From the NCBI GenBank assembly GCA_964400165.1, contig CAYNSX010000001.1:55132-119131 (forward strand): 64,000 nucleotides of DNA, read 5' to 3'. The translations under genes were made by a program, and so were the position numbers. The notes under the pieces are model-generated. The model was given only the letters and a program-made list of their open reading frames with translations, was not told the DNA's origin and did not search any database. Source of the DNA: CAYNSX01 sp964400165. Its GTDB lineage: Bacteria > Armatimonadota > Hebobacteria > CAYNSX01. The stretch's first letter is position 1, and the number at the start of each line of letters is the position of its first letter. Of the stretch, positions 42,621-49,859 are shown piece after piece.

Positions 42621-43760
42621 TCATGTCTTTGCCCTCACCAGTTGCACAATTCTCTGCGCCGCTTCCTTCATCGTTGTCGCCGGGGTGAAGGGACTGCCCT
42701 CGAGCAACTTGCGTCCCTCTTCTTCCCGCGTCCCCGTCAGGCGGATGACGATGGGGTGACGCAACTGCATCCCCGCCGCGGCATCGAGCAATCCCTTTGC
42801 CACTTCGTCGCCGCGGGTGATGCCGCCGAAGACATTGATCATCACGCCCTTCACCTGCGGGTCGGACAGCACCAACTCCAGCGCCGCCTTCACCATCTCC
42901 GCCCGGGCGCCGCCGCCGATGTCGAGGAAGCAGGCCGGCGCCGCGCCCGCCGCCTTGACGGCATCGAGCGTCGCCATCACCAGCCCAGCGCCGTTGCCGA
43001 TGACGCCCACCTCGCCCGGCAGCCGCACATAGTGCAGCCCCTGCTCCATCGCCCGCAGCTCGAACGGGTCTTCCTCGGCGGGTTCCCGGAGCGCCGCCAG
43101 GTCGGGCCGGCGGTAGAGCGCGTTCTCGTCGACATCGATCTTGCCGTCGACCGCGATCAACTCGCCCGCCGGCGTCAGCGCCAGCGGATTGATTTCGGCG
43201 AGCATGGCGTCGCTGCCGAGATACGACGCGTAGAGTTGCTGCAGGATGCGAGCGGCCTTCGGCACGATGTCGCGCTGCAAGCCGCCTGCGTAACAGAGCC
43301 GCCGCGCCAGAAACGCCGGCAGCCCCAGCGCCGGCGTGACATCGGCGCGCGCAATCTTCTCCGGCGACTTGGCGGCCACTTCCTCGATGTCCACGCCGCC
43401 GAGCGCCGAAACCATCACCGCATTGGCGCGGGCGTCGCGGTTCACGGTGATGCCCAGGTAATACTCGGCCGCGAGGTCGACGGCTTTCGTCACCAGCACC
43501 TTGCGCACGGTCAGGCCCTTGATGTCCATCCCGAGGATGGCCGCGCCGTGTTGCCGTGCCTCTTCGGGGGTCTTGGCGAGTTTGACGCCGCCGGCCTTGC
43601 CGCGCCCGCCGACCAGCACTTGCGCCTTCACCACCACCGCGCCGCCGATGGCGCGCGCCGCCGCCTCGACTTCCTCCGGCGTCGTGGCGATGCGCCCCTC
43701 CTGCACCGGCGCGCCGTAGGCGCGCAGCACATCCTTCGATTGATGTTCGTGGAGTTTCAT
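42621..43760 (-). CDS. sucC: Succinyl-CoA synthetase beta subunit
   Basis: A 379-residue beta subunit. The ATP-grasp N domain has MKLHEHQSKDVLRAYGAPVQ and VVKAQVLVGGRGKAGGVKLA. LAEINPLALTPAGELIAVDG binds metal. The C domain has GVIGNGAGLVMATLDAVKAA, FLDIGGGARAE and MINVFGGITRGDEVAKGLL. It pairs with SucD. Its start overlaps the hicA stop by four bases (ATGA), so it is in the same transcript as the toxin-antitoxin pair. The gap to sucD, normally a few bases, is here about 900 bp of RAYT and REPs. Confidence 0.97.
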   Translation of the reverse strand: MKLHEHQSKDVLRAYGAPVQEGRIATTPEEVEAAARAIGGAVVVKAQVLVGGRGKAGGVKLAKTPEEARQHGAAILGMDIKGLTVRKVLVTKAVDLAAEYYLGITVNRDARANAVMVSALGGVDIEEVAAKSPEKIARADVTPALGLPAFLARRLCYAGGLQRDIVPKAARILQQLYASYLGSDAMLAEINPLALTPAGELIAVDGKIDVDENALYRRPDLAALREPAEEDPFELRAMEQGLHYVRLPGEVGVIGNGAGLVMATLDAVKAAGAAPACFLDIGGGARAEMVKAALELVLSDPQVKGVMINVFGGITRGDEVAKGLLDAAAGMQLRHPIVIRLTGTREEEGRKLLEGSPFTPATTMKEAAQRIVQLVRAKT

Positions 43761-43954
43761 TCTCCGCCCGATGGAGGGGGAATCAGCAAATCCCTACAAA
43801 TCTTTCGCGATATCCACTCACCAATTTCACTGTGCCGTGGGACCGCGGTGGCTCTTCGTGTTCCGCGGTTGATGAACAAGCTGTGTTTCGCTCCTTCACG
43901 AAGCAACTCGCAATTGTGGCGCCGAAGATGAGCGACCAACTCGCGGCGCTTCAA
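43757..43954 (-). CDS. hicA: HicA-type mRNA interferase toxin
   Basis: A 65-residue toxin with the double-stranded-RNA-binding-like HicA fold: KRRELVAHLRRHNCELLREG, then AKHSLFINRG with the catalytic His in the GxKHS motif, and AVPRHSEIGEWISRKICRDL. The start codon is TTG, 6 bp after the hicB stop, without a Shine-Dalgarno, so expression is probably coupled and low. It overlaps sucC by four bases. HicA cleaves mRNA when HicB is lost. Confidence 0.88.
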   Translation of the reverse strand: MKRRELVAHLRRHNCELLREGAKHSLFINRGTRRATAVPRHSEIGEWISRKICRDLLIPPPSGGE

Positions 43955-43960
43955 TTCGTT

Positions 43961-44179
43961 CTACAAGTCGACAGCGATCGGCTCGGCTAAGGCACTGCCG
44001 CTGCGTTCTTGCCGTGCCAGTTCACGGTACCCCTCAAACACCAGTCGGATCGCTTCCTTCAGGCTCTCCCGCGCTTCCGGCAGCGTCCGTTCCTGCGCGT
44101 TGGCGCCGGGCAACTCTTCGACATAGCCCACCCACCAGTCGCCATCGTTTCGATACACGGCGGTCAGTTCGACTTTCAT
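43961..44179 (-). CDS. hicB: HicB-type antitoxin
   Basis: A 72-residue antitoxin, MKVELTAVYRNDGDWWVGYV then EELPGANAQERTLPEARESL, the partial RNase H-like HicB fold. No separate DNA-binding domain is visible in the short C terminus (FEGYRELARQERSGSA). The order hicB then hicA is the reverse of the classical one but is well known. The ATG at 44179 lies 6 nt after a TAGAAT box; a GTG at 44185 abuts the box and is less likely. It neutralises HicA. Confidence 0.85.
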   Translation of the reverse strand: MKVELTAVYRNDGDWWVGYVEELPGANAQERTLPEARESLKEAIRLVFEGYRELARQERSGSALAEPIAVDL

Positions 44180-44185
44180 GGCCAC

Positions 44186-44214
44186 ATTCTAAATCCTGCG
44201 TGCTCTTCTCTCAA
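44186..44214 (-). promoter_or_regulatory. hicBA promoter
   Basis: On the minus strand, TTGAGA (44214-44209) and TAGAAT (44191-44186) are separated by exactly 17 bp, a near-consensus promoter. The -10 ends 6 nt before the hicB ATG, so the transcript would be leaderless. The -35 overlaps the stop codon of the isocitrate dehydrogenase gene. The promoter would also serve sucC downstream. Confidence 0.72.
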
Positions 44215-45293
44215 TGCGTTGCGGCCGCCACTTTCGCCGCAATCGCCTCCGCCATTTCGCGGGTGCCGACGGCGGTCGGGTCGTCGCGGCGCGGCTTCAG
44301 GTCGTAAGTGACCGCCGTGCCCTCTTTGATGACCGCCGCCACCGCCTGCTCGACGCGATCCGCCGCAGCCTCTTCGTTCAAGTAGCGCAGCATCAGCATC
44401 CCGGACAGAATGCACGCGGTCGGGTTGACCTTGTTCATCCCCTTGTACTTCGGCGCCGAGCCGTGCGTCGCTTCGAAGACCGCCGACTGGTCGCCGATGT
44501 TGGCGCCCGGCGCCACGCCCAGCCCGCCGACCAGCCCCGCGCACAAGTCCGAGGCGATGTCACCGTACAGGTTCGCCATCACCAGCACATCGAACTCTTC
44601 GGGCCGCTGCACCAGCCCCATGCAGAGCGCATCGATGAGCCGCTCATCGAACTCCACCCGCCCTGCGTATTCTTTCGCCACTTCACGCGCCACCGCGAGG
44701 AACAGGCCGTCCGTCGCCTTCATGATGTTTGCCTTGGTCACGACCGAAACTTTGCGCCGCTGCTGCCGCACGGCGAACTCGAAGGCGTACCGCACGATAC
44801 GCTCGGTGTTCTTGCGCGAGATGGCCTTGATGCTGATGGCGCTGCCCGGCTCGATTTTCTGCGGCGCCAGTTTCTGAATGTCGTCCGCTTCTTTCGTGCC
44901 GCTGTCGAACTCGACGCCCGCGTACAAGTCTTCTTTGTTCTCGCGCACCACCACCAGGTCCACATCCGCATACCGGCTGCGCACCCCCGGATACGACTTG
45001 CACGGCCGCAGGCAGGCGTAGAGGTCGAGCGCGTGCCGCAGCGCCACATTGACCGAGCGGAAGCCGGTCCCGATCGGCGTCGTGATCGGCCCCTTCCATG
45101 CCACTCCCGTCTCGCGGACGGAGTCGAGCACCTCTTCGGGCAGCGGTGTGCCGAACTTCTCCATCACATCGACCCCGGCGTCGCGCACGATCCACTCGAA
45201 CTCCACGCCGGTGGCATCCAGCACCAGGCGCGCGGCCGCCATCAATTCGGGGCCGGTGCCGTCGCCTGGGATGAATGTGACGCGATGCTTCAT
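44211..45293 (-). CDS. Isocitrate/isopropylmalate dehydrogenase family, probably NAD-dependent isocitrate dehydrogenase
   Basis: A 360-residue beta-decarboxylating dehydrogenase starting KHRVTFIPGDGTGPELMAAA. Substrate region GFRSVNVALRHALDLYACLR with VVVRENKEDLYAGVEF; catalytic residues in VSVVTKANIMKATDGLF and LYGDIASDLCAGLVGGLGVA; NAD region EATHGSAPKYKGMNKVNPTA. The FRSVNVALR segment is like NAD-dependent isocitrate dehydrogenases rather than LeuB. Its place upstream of sucCD supports a TCA role: isocitrate to 2-oxoglutarate. It is divergent from the SLH-protein gene. A start further upstream is possible but unlikely. Confidence 0.87.
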   Translation of the reverse strand: MKHRVTFIPGDGTGPELMAAARLVLDATGVEFEWIVRDAGVDVMEKFGTPLPEEVLDSVRETGVAWKGPITTPIGTGFRSVNVALRHALDLYACLRPCKSYPGVRSRYADVDLVVVRENKEDLYAGVEFDSGTKEADDIQKLAPQKIEPGSAISIKAISRKNTERIVRYAFEFAVRQQRRKVSVVTKANIMKATDGLFLAVAREVAKEYAGRVEFDERLIDALCMGLVQRPEEFDVLVMANLYGDIASDLCAGLVGGLGVAPGANIGDQSAVFEATHGSAPKYKGMNKVNPTACILSGMLMLRYLNEEAAADRVEQAVAAVIKEGTAVTYDLKPRRDDPTAVGTREMAEAIAAKVAAATH

Positions 45294-45442
45294 GGGGCGT
45301 GTACTGGTTTCCACTCCCGTGCGGCGCCTTCCTGCCTGGCTTCCCCAACAGCCGAGAGCGTAGCCAGACGAGCCGACTCCACTTACAATGTGCGACACCC
45401 GGCGCGCGGGACTCGGCACGCGCCTGGGTATGGGAGAGGGAC

Positions 45443-48223
45443 ATGGTGCGTCAGCGGGCTCGGCTGCTCTTCTGCTTTGGAATTGCGGCGCTTGGACTCG
45501 CCGGCCTCGCGCCCGGCTGGGCGCAGTCGCCGCGTCCGGCCAACGGCGTCACCGTCACCATCTCGGGTGCGCCCGCCACCGCCGTCGTCGGCGACACCCT
45601 CAACCTCACCGCCACCATCGACCCACCCGCAACGCCGGGCTTCATCCAATGGACGCTCGGCCGCGAGAGCCGCGCCTTCGTGCCCGTCATTCCCGAATGC
45701 ATTCAGTTCTCCGACCAGTTCGGGCTGACCACCTCGGTCATCCTCGGCTGCGAACCGCCGCTGGCGCTGACCCGCGATCCCGACACCGCCGTCTTCGAAG
45801 TCGAAGCGCAGTTCTTCCCCGACGGCTCGTTCACGCCCGTCATCGACACCGAAATGGTGATGCTCGACCTCTCGTCCCCGAGCATCCCCTACATCCGCAC
45901 CATCGTCCCCAATCCGCCTCCCGCACCCGGTGCTGTTTCGTTCTTCGATGTCTTCGTCGAGCTGCCGCCCGGCTGGCAGGTGTTGCTGACCGATGTCACG
46001 CCGCCATTCGTCGCCCTCGACAACGCCTTCCAGTGGCAATTCGTCCAGCCCACCGCCACCGTCGACTTGCTCGGCCCCCAAAGTCAGTCGGTGCAGTTGC
46101 AGCGCACGATGGACTTGACCCTCATCCGCCAGGACTTGTGGGACGACACGATAACGCAGTGGATGACGCTGCTTGATTCGTGGGCCGCGCTGTATTCATC
46201 GTTCCAACCCGGAACACCCGAGCGCGACTTTGCCGACAACTGGACGCTCGGGCGCAGTTGTCTCTGCGACGGTTATCCAAAGATCGACTATGGCATCGAG
46301 GACCACGGCCTGACCGAAGGCGTCGACGGCAGCGGCGACCCGGTTGACGACATTCTCCCCAACGGTGACTTCGACCCCGCTGCCCTGGCGACGGTGGACT
46401 GCGCCCGCATCCGCATCAATCCCAGCGCGGTCTGCAACAACGAGCCATTCGAGTGGGACACCCCCGGCAGCGTCACCCAAGCCGTCCCGCGGATGGTGAT
46501 GCATGTCTCCCTCAAACTGATTCTCGTGCACGAGATGCGCCATGTCGCTGAAATCTGCGCCAACAAGCAGGCCGCGATTGACGGCGACCCACTGCCCATC
46601 CCGAGTCTCAACGACTCCGAGGCGATCGCCTACGCATTCCACCAGTTGTGGGGCAAGCCGTGGCCGGAGCGATTCGATGTGCCCGACCCCGACCGCATCA
46701 AGAGCCCCGGCATCCGCTTCTTCGGCCCGACGATGACCGACGATTCGGAGGCGCTCCTCACCCTCGCCGGCGAAGAGTTTCCCGAAATCACCGACCCGGG
46801 CATCCCCGACGAGGTGCTGCTCGCCAAGTTCCACGGTCTGATCAATGCGAACGGCACGCTGCAAGGCCTCGGCATCTCGGCCGATATGTGGCCGACCAAC
46901 ATCCTGCGCTTCCCCGGTCTGCCGTCGGTCAACGATGTGAGCGTTTCCTCCGCCGACGACTTCCTCATCGTGAACCGCTCGCCGGAAGTGGTCTTTGCCC
47001 CGCCCCCGACCCAGGTGCAATTCGATGACACCGGCATGGCCACGATCGACTTGGACGCTTCCGGCTCCTTCGACCCCGACGGCACCATCCGACAGCGCGA
47101 ATGGCTTATCAACGGCGTACCGCAGACCGGTTTCATCGACACCGAAATCGTCCAGATGCACCTGACCGGCACCGATTTCCTCGGCCAGACCTCGGTGCGC
47201 ATCGGCCATGTTCTGACGGACGACGGCTTCGGCTTTCCCGTCGGGCCGGTCCTGCACGCTATCACGCCCGAAGAGGCGGAATCGCTCGGCTCGCTGGCGC
47301 GCCTGGCGACCGTGGACATCGCCCTTGACGATGTCACCGCGCCGATCGTGGATGTCGTCGAGCCCACCTCCACGGGCACCAAGCAATGCTGCGTCCAATT
47401 GACCGCCGACGCCTCCGACAATGTCGCGGTCCAGAGCGTCGAGTTTTTCATTGACGGCAGCTCGGTCGGCCAGGGTGTCGAAGACACGCCCGGCGTCTGG
47501 CTGGGCACCTGGCCCAGTTTCGATGCCTGCACGCTCGAAGGGGCGCACACCATCACCGCGACCGCCACCGATTTCTGGGGCAATACAACCGACAGCGCCA
47601 CGACAAGCTTCACCATCGACAACGAGACCTTCTCCGATGTTGCCTGTTCCAGCAGCGCCTTCAACTTCATCACCACCGTCGTCTGCAACGGCATCGCCGC
47701 CGGCTTCCCCGACGGCACCTACAAGCCCGCCAACACGCTCAACCGCGCTCAGATGGCCGTCTTCATGGCGCGCTCTGCCGACGCCATCCTGCATGACTTC
47801 GCCACCTTCACGCCGCCCGCGCCCGGCAGCGAGTCCTTCAGCGATGTCCCCAGCACGCACGGGCAGTACAAGTTCATCGAGTACATCGTGGCGAAGGGGA
47901 TCGCCTCGGGATTCCCCGACGGCACCTATAAACCGGCGAACTCGGTGAACCGCAATGCGATGTCGGTGTTCCTTTCGCGCGTGCGCACGCTGATTGACGG
48001 TGACTTCGCCGCCTTCACGCCGCCCGCGGCCGGCAGCGAGACCTTCAGCGATGTCCCGAGCACGCACCCGTCCTACAAGTTCATCGAGTACATCGTCAGC
48101 AAGGGCATCGCCTCCGGCTTCCCCGACGGCACCTACAAGCCCAATAACGCCGTCCGCCGCGACCAGATGGCCATTTTCGTCAGCCGGTGCATCGGCTCCG
48201 TCCTCGCCTGCCCGCTGCCGTAG
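45443..48223 (+). CDS. SLH-anchored surface protein with HExxH metallopeptidase-like motif
   Basis: A 926-residue exported protein. GGGAGAGGG at 45432-45440 sets the ATG. The signal peptide ends near WAQ. The N-terminal half is of unknown family and has LILVHEMRHVAE, with HEMRH at 363-367 and a Glu in LNDSEAIAYAFHQLWG (Glu393), consistent with a gluzincin zinc site. A PKD-like region follows (LDASGSFDPDGTIRQREW, about 530-600) and then an Ig-like domain (about 640-725). Three SLH domains begin at FSDV 730, 799 and 868, each with GIA(A/S)GFPDGTYKP. SLH domains bind secondary cell-wall polymer. TACAAT at 45384-45389 is a possible -10. Confidence 0.88.
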   Translation: MVRQRARLLFCFGIAALGLAGLAPGWAQSPRPANGVTVTISGAPATAVVGDTLNLTATIDPPATPGFIQWTLGRESRAFVPVIPECIQFSDQFGLTTSVILGCEPPLALTRDPDTAVFEVEAQFFPDGSFTPVIDTEMVMLDLSSPSIPYIRTIVPNPPPAPGAVSFFDVFVELPPGWQVLLTDVTPPFVALDNAFQWQFVQPTATVDLLGPQSQSVQLQRTMDLTLIRQDLWDDTITQWMTLLDSWAALYSSFQPGTPERDFADNWTLGRSCLCDGYPKIDYGIEDHGLTEGVDGSGDPVDDILPNGDFDPAALATVDCARIRINPSAVCNNEPFEWDTPGSVTQAVPRMVMHVSLKLILVHEMRHVAEICANKQAAIDGDPLPIPSLNDSEAIAYAFHQLWGKPWPERFDVPDPDRIKSPGIRFFGPTMTDDSEALLTLAGEEFPEITDPGIPDEVLLAKFHGLINANGTLQGLGISADMWPTNILRFPGLPSVNDVSVSSADDFLIVNRSPEVVFAPPPTQVQFDDTGMATIDLDASGSFDPDGTIRQREWLINGVPQTGFIDTEIVQMHLTGTDFLGQTSVRIGHVLTDDGFGFPVGPVLHAITPEEAESLGSLARLATVDIALDDVTAPIVDVVEPTSTGTKQCCVQLTADASDNVAVQSVEFFIDGSSVGQGVEDTPGVWLGTWPSFDACTLEGAHTITATATDFWGNTTDSATTSFTIDNETFSDVACSSSAFNFITTVVCNGIAAGFPDGTYKPANTLNRAQMAVFMARSADAILHDFATFTPPAPGSESFSDVPSTHGQYKFIEYIVAKGIASGFPDGTYKPANSVNRNAMSVFLSRVRTLIDGDFAAFTPPAAGSETFSDVPSTHPSYKFIEYIVSKGIASGFPDGTYKPNNAVRRDQMAIFVSRCIGSVLACPLP

Positions 48224-48234
48224 GCAATTCCACC

Positions 48235-48277
48235 CGCTTGGAGAGCAAGCGCTTGCACGGGCGGGGTGTGTTAGAAT
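48235..48277 (+). promoter_or_regulatory. pyrF -10 box with LacI/GalR-type palindrome upstream
   Basis: A perfect 12-bp palindrome GCAAGCGCTTGC (48245-48256) fits the LacI/GalR operator form TGnAAnCGnTTnCA at 13 of 14 positions when one base on each side is added. It sits about 15 bp before TAGAAT (48272-48277), over the expected -35. TAGAAT ends 8 nt before the pyrF ATG, so the mRNA may be leaderless. A competing hairpin CGCTTG (48235-48240)/CAAGCG (48246-48251) could act as a weak terminator for the preceding gene. Confidence 0.5.
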
Positions 48278-48285
48278 CGGCCGGT

Positions 48286-49002
48286 ATGGCGGCGCGTGAC
48301 CACCTGCTGCTCTCGCTCGACCTCGACGACGCCCCGCGGGCGCTTGCCCTGGCGGAGGAGTGCGCCGATCTCGTCTTCGGCTTCAAGGTCGGCATCGGTC
48401 GCCCGCCGGGGTTGCTGCCCGGCCTGCTCGAGCGGGACTGGCGCGTCCTCTACGACGCGAAGCTGCACGACATCCCCAACACCGTCGAGAACGCCGCCCG
48501 CGAGATCGGGGCGATGGGCGTCTGGGGTGTCACTGCGCACGCGCTCGGCGGCCCTCAGATGATTGCCGCCGCCCGCCGCGGTCTGACCGCCGGCGCCGGG
48601 AGGAACCAAACCGCCCTCTTCGCAGTCACATTACTGACCAGTCTCGATGCCGAGCACTGGCAGGAAGTCCTGGGATGGCCGATGGACCCGGAGCAGGCGG
48701 TGGTGAACCTGGCGCGCCGGTCGTGCATCGCGGGCGCCGACGGCATCGTCGCCAGCCCGCACGAAGTGCGCGCGGTGAAGATCGCCTGCGGCGCCTCGTG
48801 CCGGGTGGTGACGCCGGGCATCCGCTCGCCCGAGCAGCCGCCCGACGACCAGCGGCGCACCGCCGCGCCCGTCGAGGCCATTCGGGCCGGGGCGGATTAC
48901 TTAGTGATCGGACGGATTGTCTTACACGCGCCGGAGCCGCGCGCGGCGCTGCAAGCCATCGTCGAGCAGATCGAGAGCGCAACCGCTTCGCCGGTCGCCT
49001 GA
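48286..49002 (+). CDS. pyrF: Orotidine-5'-phosphate decarboxylase
   Basis: A 238-residue TIM-barrel enzyme. LLLSLDLDDAPRALALAEEC starts the barrel. The catalytic Asp-x-Lys-x-x-Asp pattern is DAKLHDIPNTVENAAREIGA (about 58-77), GVTAHALGG follows, and phosphate binding is in VTPGIRSPEQPPDDQRR and AGADYLVIGRIVLHA. It makes UMP from OMP, the last step of pyrimidine synthesis. No other pyr genes are adjacent. The start at 48286 follows a TAGAAT box at leaderless spacing. Confidence 0.96.
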   Translation: MAARDHLLLSLDLDDAPRALALAEECADLVFGFKVGIGRPPGLLPGLLERDWRVLYDAKLHDIPNTVENAAREIGAMGVWGVTAHALGGPQMIAAARRGLTAGAGRNQTALFAVTLLTSLDAEHWQEVLGWPMDPEQAVVNLARRSCIAGADGIVASPHEVRAVKIACGASCRVVTPGIRSPEQPPDDQRRTAAPVEAIRAGADYLVIGRIVLHAPEPRAALQAIVEQIESATASPVA

Positions 49003-49056
49003 AATCATCCATCCGTCGTCCCGTGGGATCGCATCAGATCCGAAGGGGAGAAGCCG

Positions 49057-49431
49057 ATGGAGCGAGTGGCGCCCGACCTGCTCACGACGCAGATCGATAG
49101 TCTGGCGAAACTGGAAGTCGCGCTGCACTTTGAGGCCCACCCGGAGGCGGTGGAGACCCTCGAAGCGCTCGTGGAGCGCTTCGGCCGCGAGGCCGGCGCC
49201 GTCCGCGCCGCCGTCGAAGGCCTGGCCGCCAGCGGCGTGCTGCGGCGCGATGTCCTGGGCGGCGGCCATTATGTGCTCTATGGCCTCGCCGACGACCCGG
49301 CGGTGCGCGAGGCGCTGGGCCGCATCAACCAGGTCTATCATCACGACCCCGACGCCCGGGTCGAGATCGTCAAGCATGTGATGGGCTTGCCGGGCGGCGC
49401 CCGGCGGCGGGCGGCGCGGCCGGTGGCGTGA
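49057..49431 (+). CDS. Small winged-helix-like protein of unknown function
   Basis: A 124-residue protein with an N-terminal helix followed by a helix-turn-helix-like pattern: LEVALHFEAHPEAVETLEAL, VRAAVEGLAASGVLRRDVLG, then a beta wing GGHYVLYGLADD. The pattern resembles winged-helix regulators that read DNA, but no family is named. AAGGGGAGAAG lies 5-6 nt before the ATG. The C terminus is basic (GGARRRAARP). It is followed by a REP array. Confidence 0.65.
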   Translation: MERVAPDLLTTQIDSLAKLEVALHFEAHPEAVETLEALVERFGREAGAVRAAVEGLAASGVLRRDVLGGGHYVLYGLADDPAVREALGRINQVYHHDPDARVEIVKHVMGLPGGARRRAARPVA

Positions 49432-49437
49432 CGAGTT

Positions 49438-49580
49438 TGGCAGGCAAAGTGCCTGCCCCCCAGTCAATCACGAATCTGGCAGGCAGAGTGCCTGCCCCCC
49501 AGTCAATCACGAATCTGGCAGGCAGAGTGCCTGCCCCCCAATCAAGAACGAATCTGGCAGGCAAAATGCCTGCCCCCCGT
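49438..49580 (+). repeat. Tandem REP array (39-bp period)
   Basis: Four copies of GGCAGGC-loop-GCCTGCC-CCCC start at 49439, 49478, 49517 and 49556, spaced exactly 39 bp, with loops AAAGT, AGAGT, AGAGT and AAAAT and a linker near AGTCAATCACGAATCT. The palindrome and C-run are the same as in the RAYT-linked REPs at 41731 and 42318, but the linker and period differ. Orientation is that of the 42318 array. No transposase is beside it. It lies between the winged-helix gene and rpmE. Confidence 0.92.
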
Positions 49581-49634
49581 CCGCCTCTTGCCGCCGCCCC
49601 GTCATTCGGTTATATTGGCCGCCGGTTTACTCCG

Positions 49635-49859
49635 ATGAAACCCAACATTCACCCGGCTTACGGCAACTGCATCGTCATCTGCTCGTGCGGGAACACTTTC
49701 AAGACCCGCGCGACGCAACCCAGCATTCGCGTCGAAGTCTGCGGCGCTTGCCACCCGTTCTACACCGGCGCCGGCCATCGCCTCGTGGACACGATGGGAC
49801 GCATCGACCGCTTCCGGCGCAAGTACGGGCAGACCGCCAAGCCCGCTCCCTCGGCATAG
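49635..49859 (+). CDS. rpmE: 50S ribosomal protein L31
   Basis: A 74-residue L31, MKPNIHPAYGNCIVICSCGN, with zinc cysteines at CSCG and VCGACHPFYTG, so the zinc-binding (C+) type. GHRLVDTMGRIDRFRRKYG is the conserved end. The start at 49635 is set by the family; TATATT at 49611-49616 may be its -10. It heads the operon with DUF1385, prfA, prmC and tsaC. Confidence 0.96.
   Translation: MKPNIHPAYGNCIVICSCGNTFKTRATQPSIRVEVCGACHPFYTGAGHRLVDTMGRIDRFRRKYGQTAKPAPSA

Noticed and set aside
42294..43931. 545-codon plus-strand frame over the REP array and sucC
   Set aside because: It passes through the N gap and repeats and is antisense to sucC; no domain is seen.
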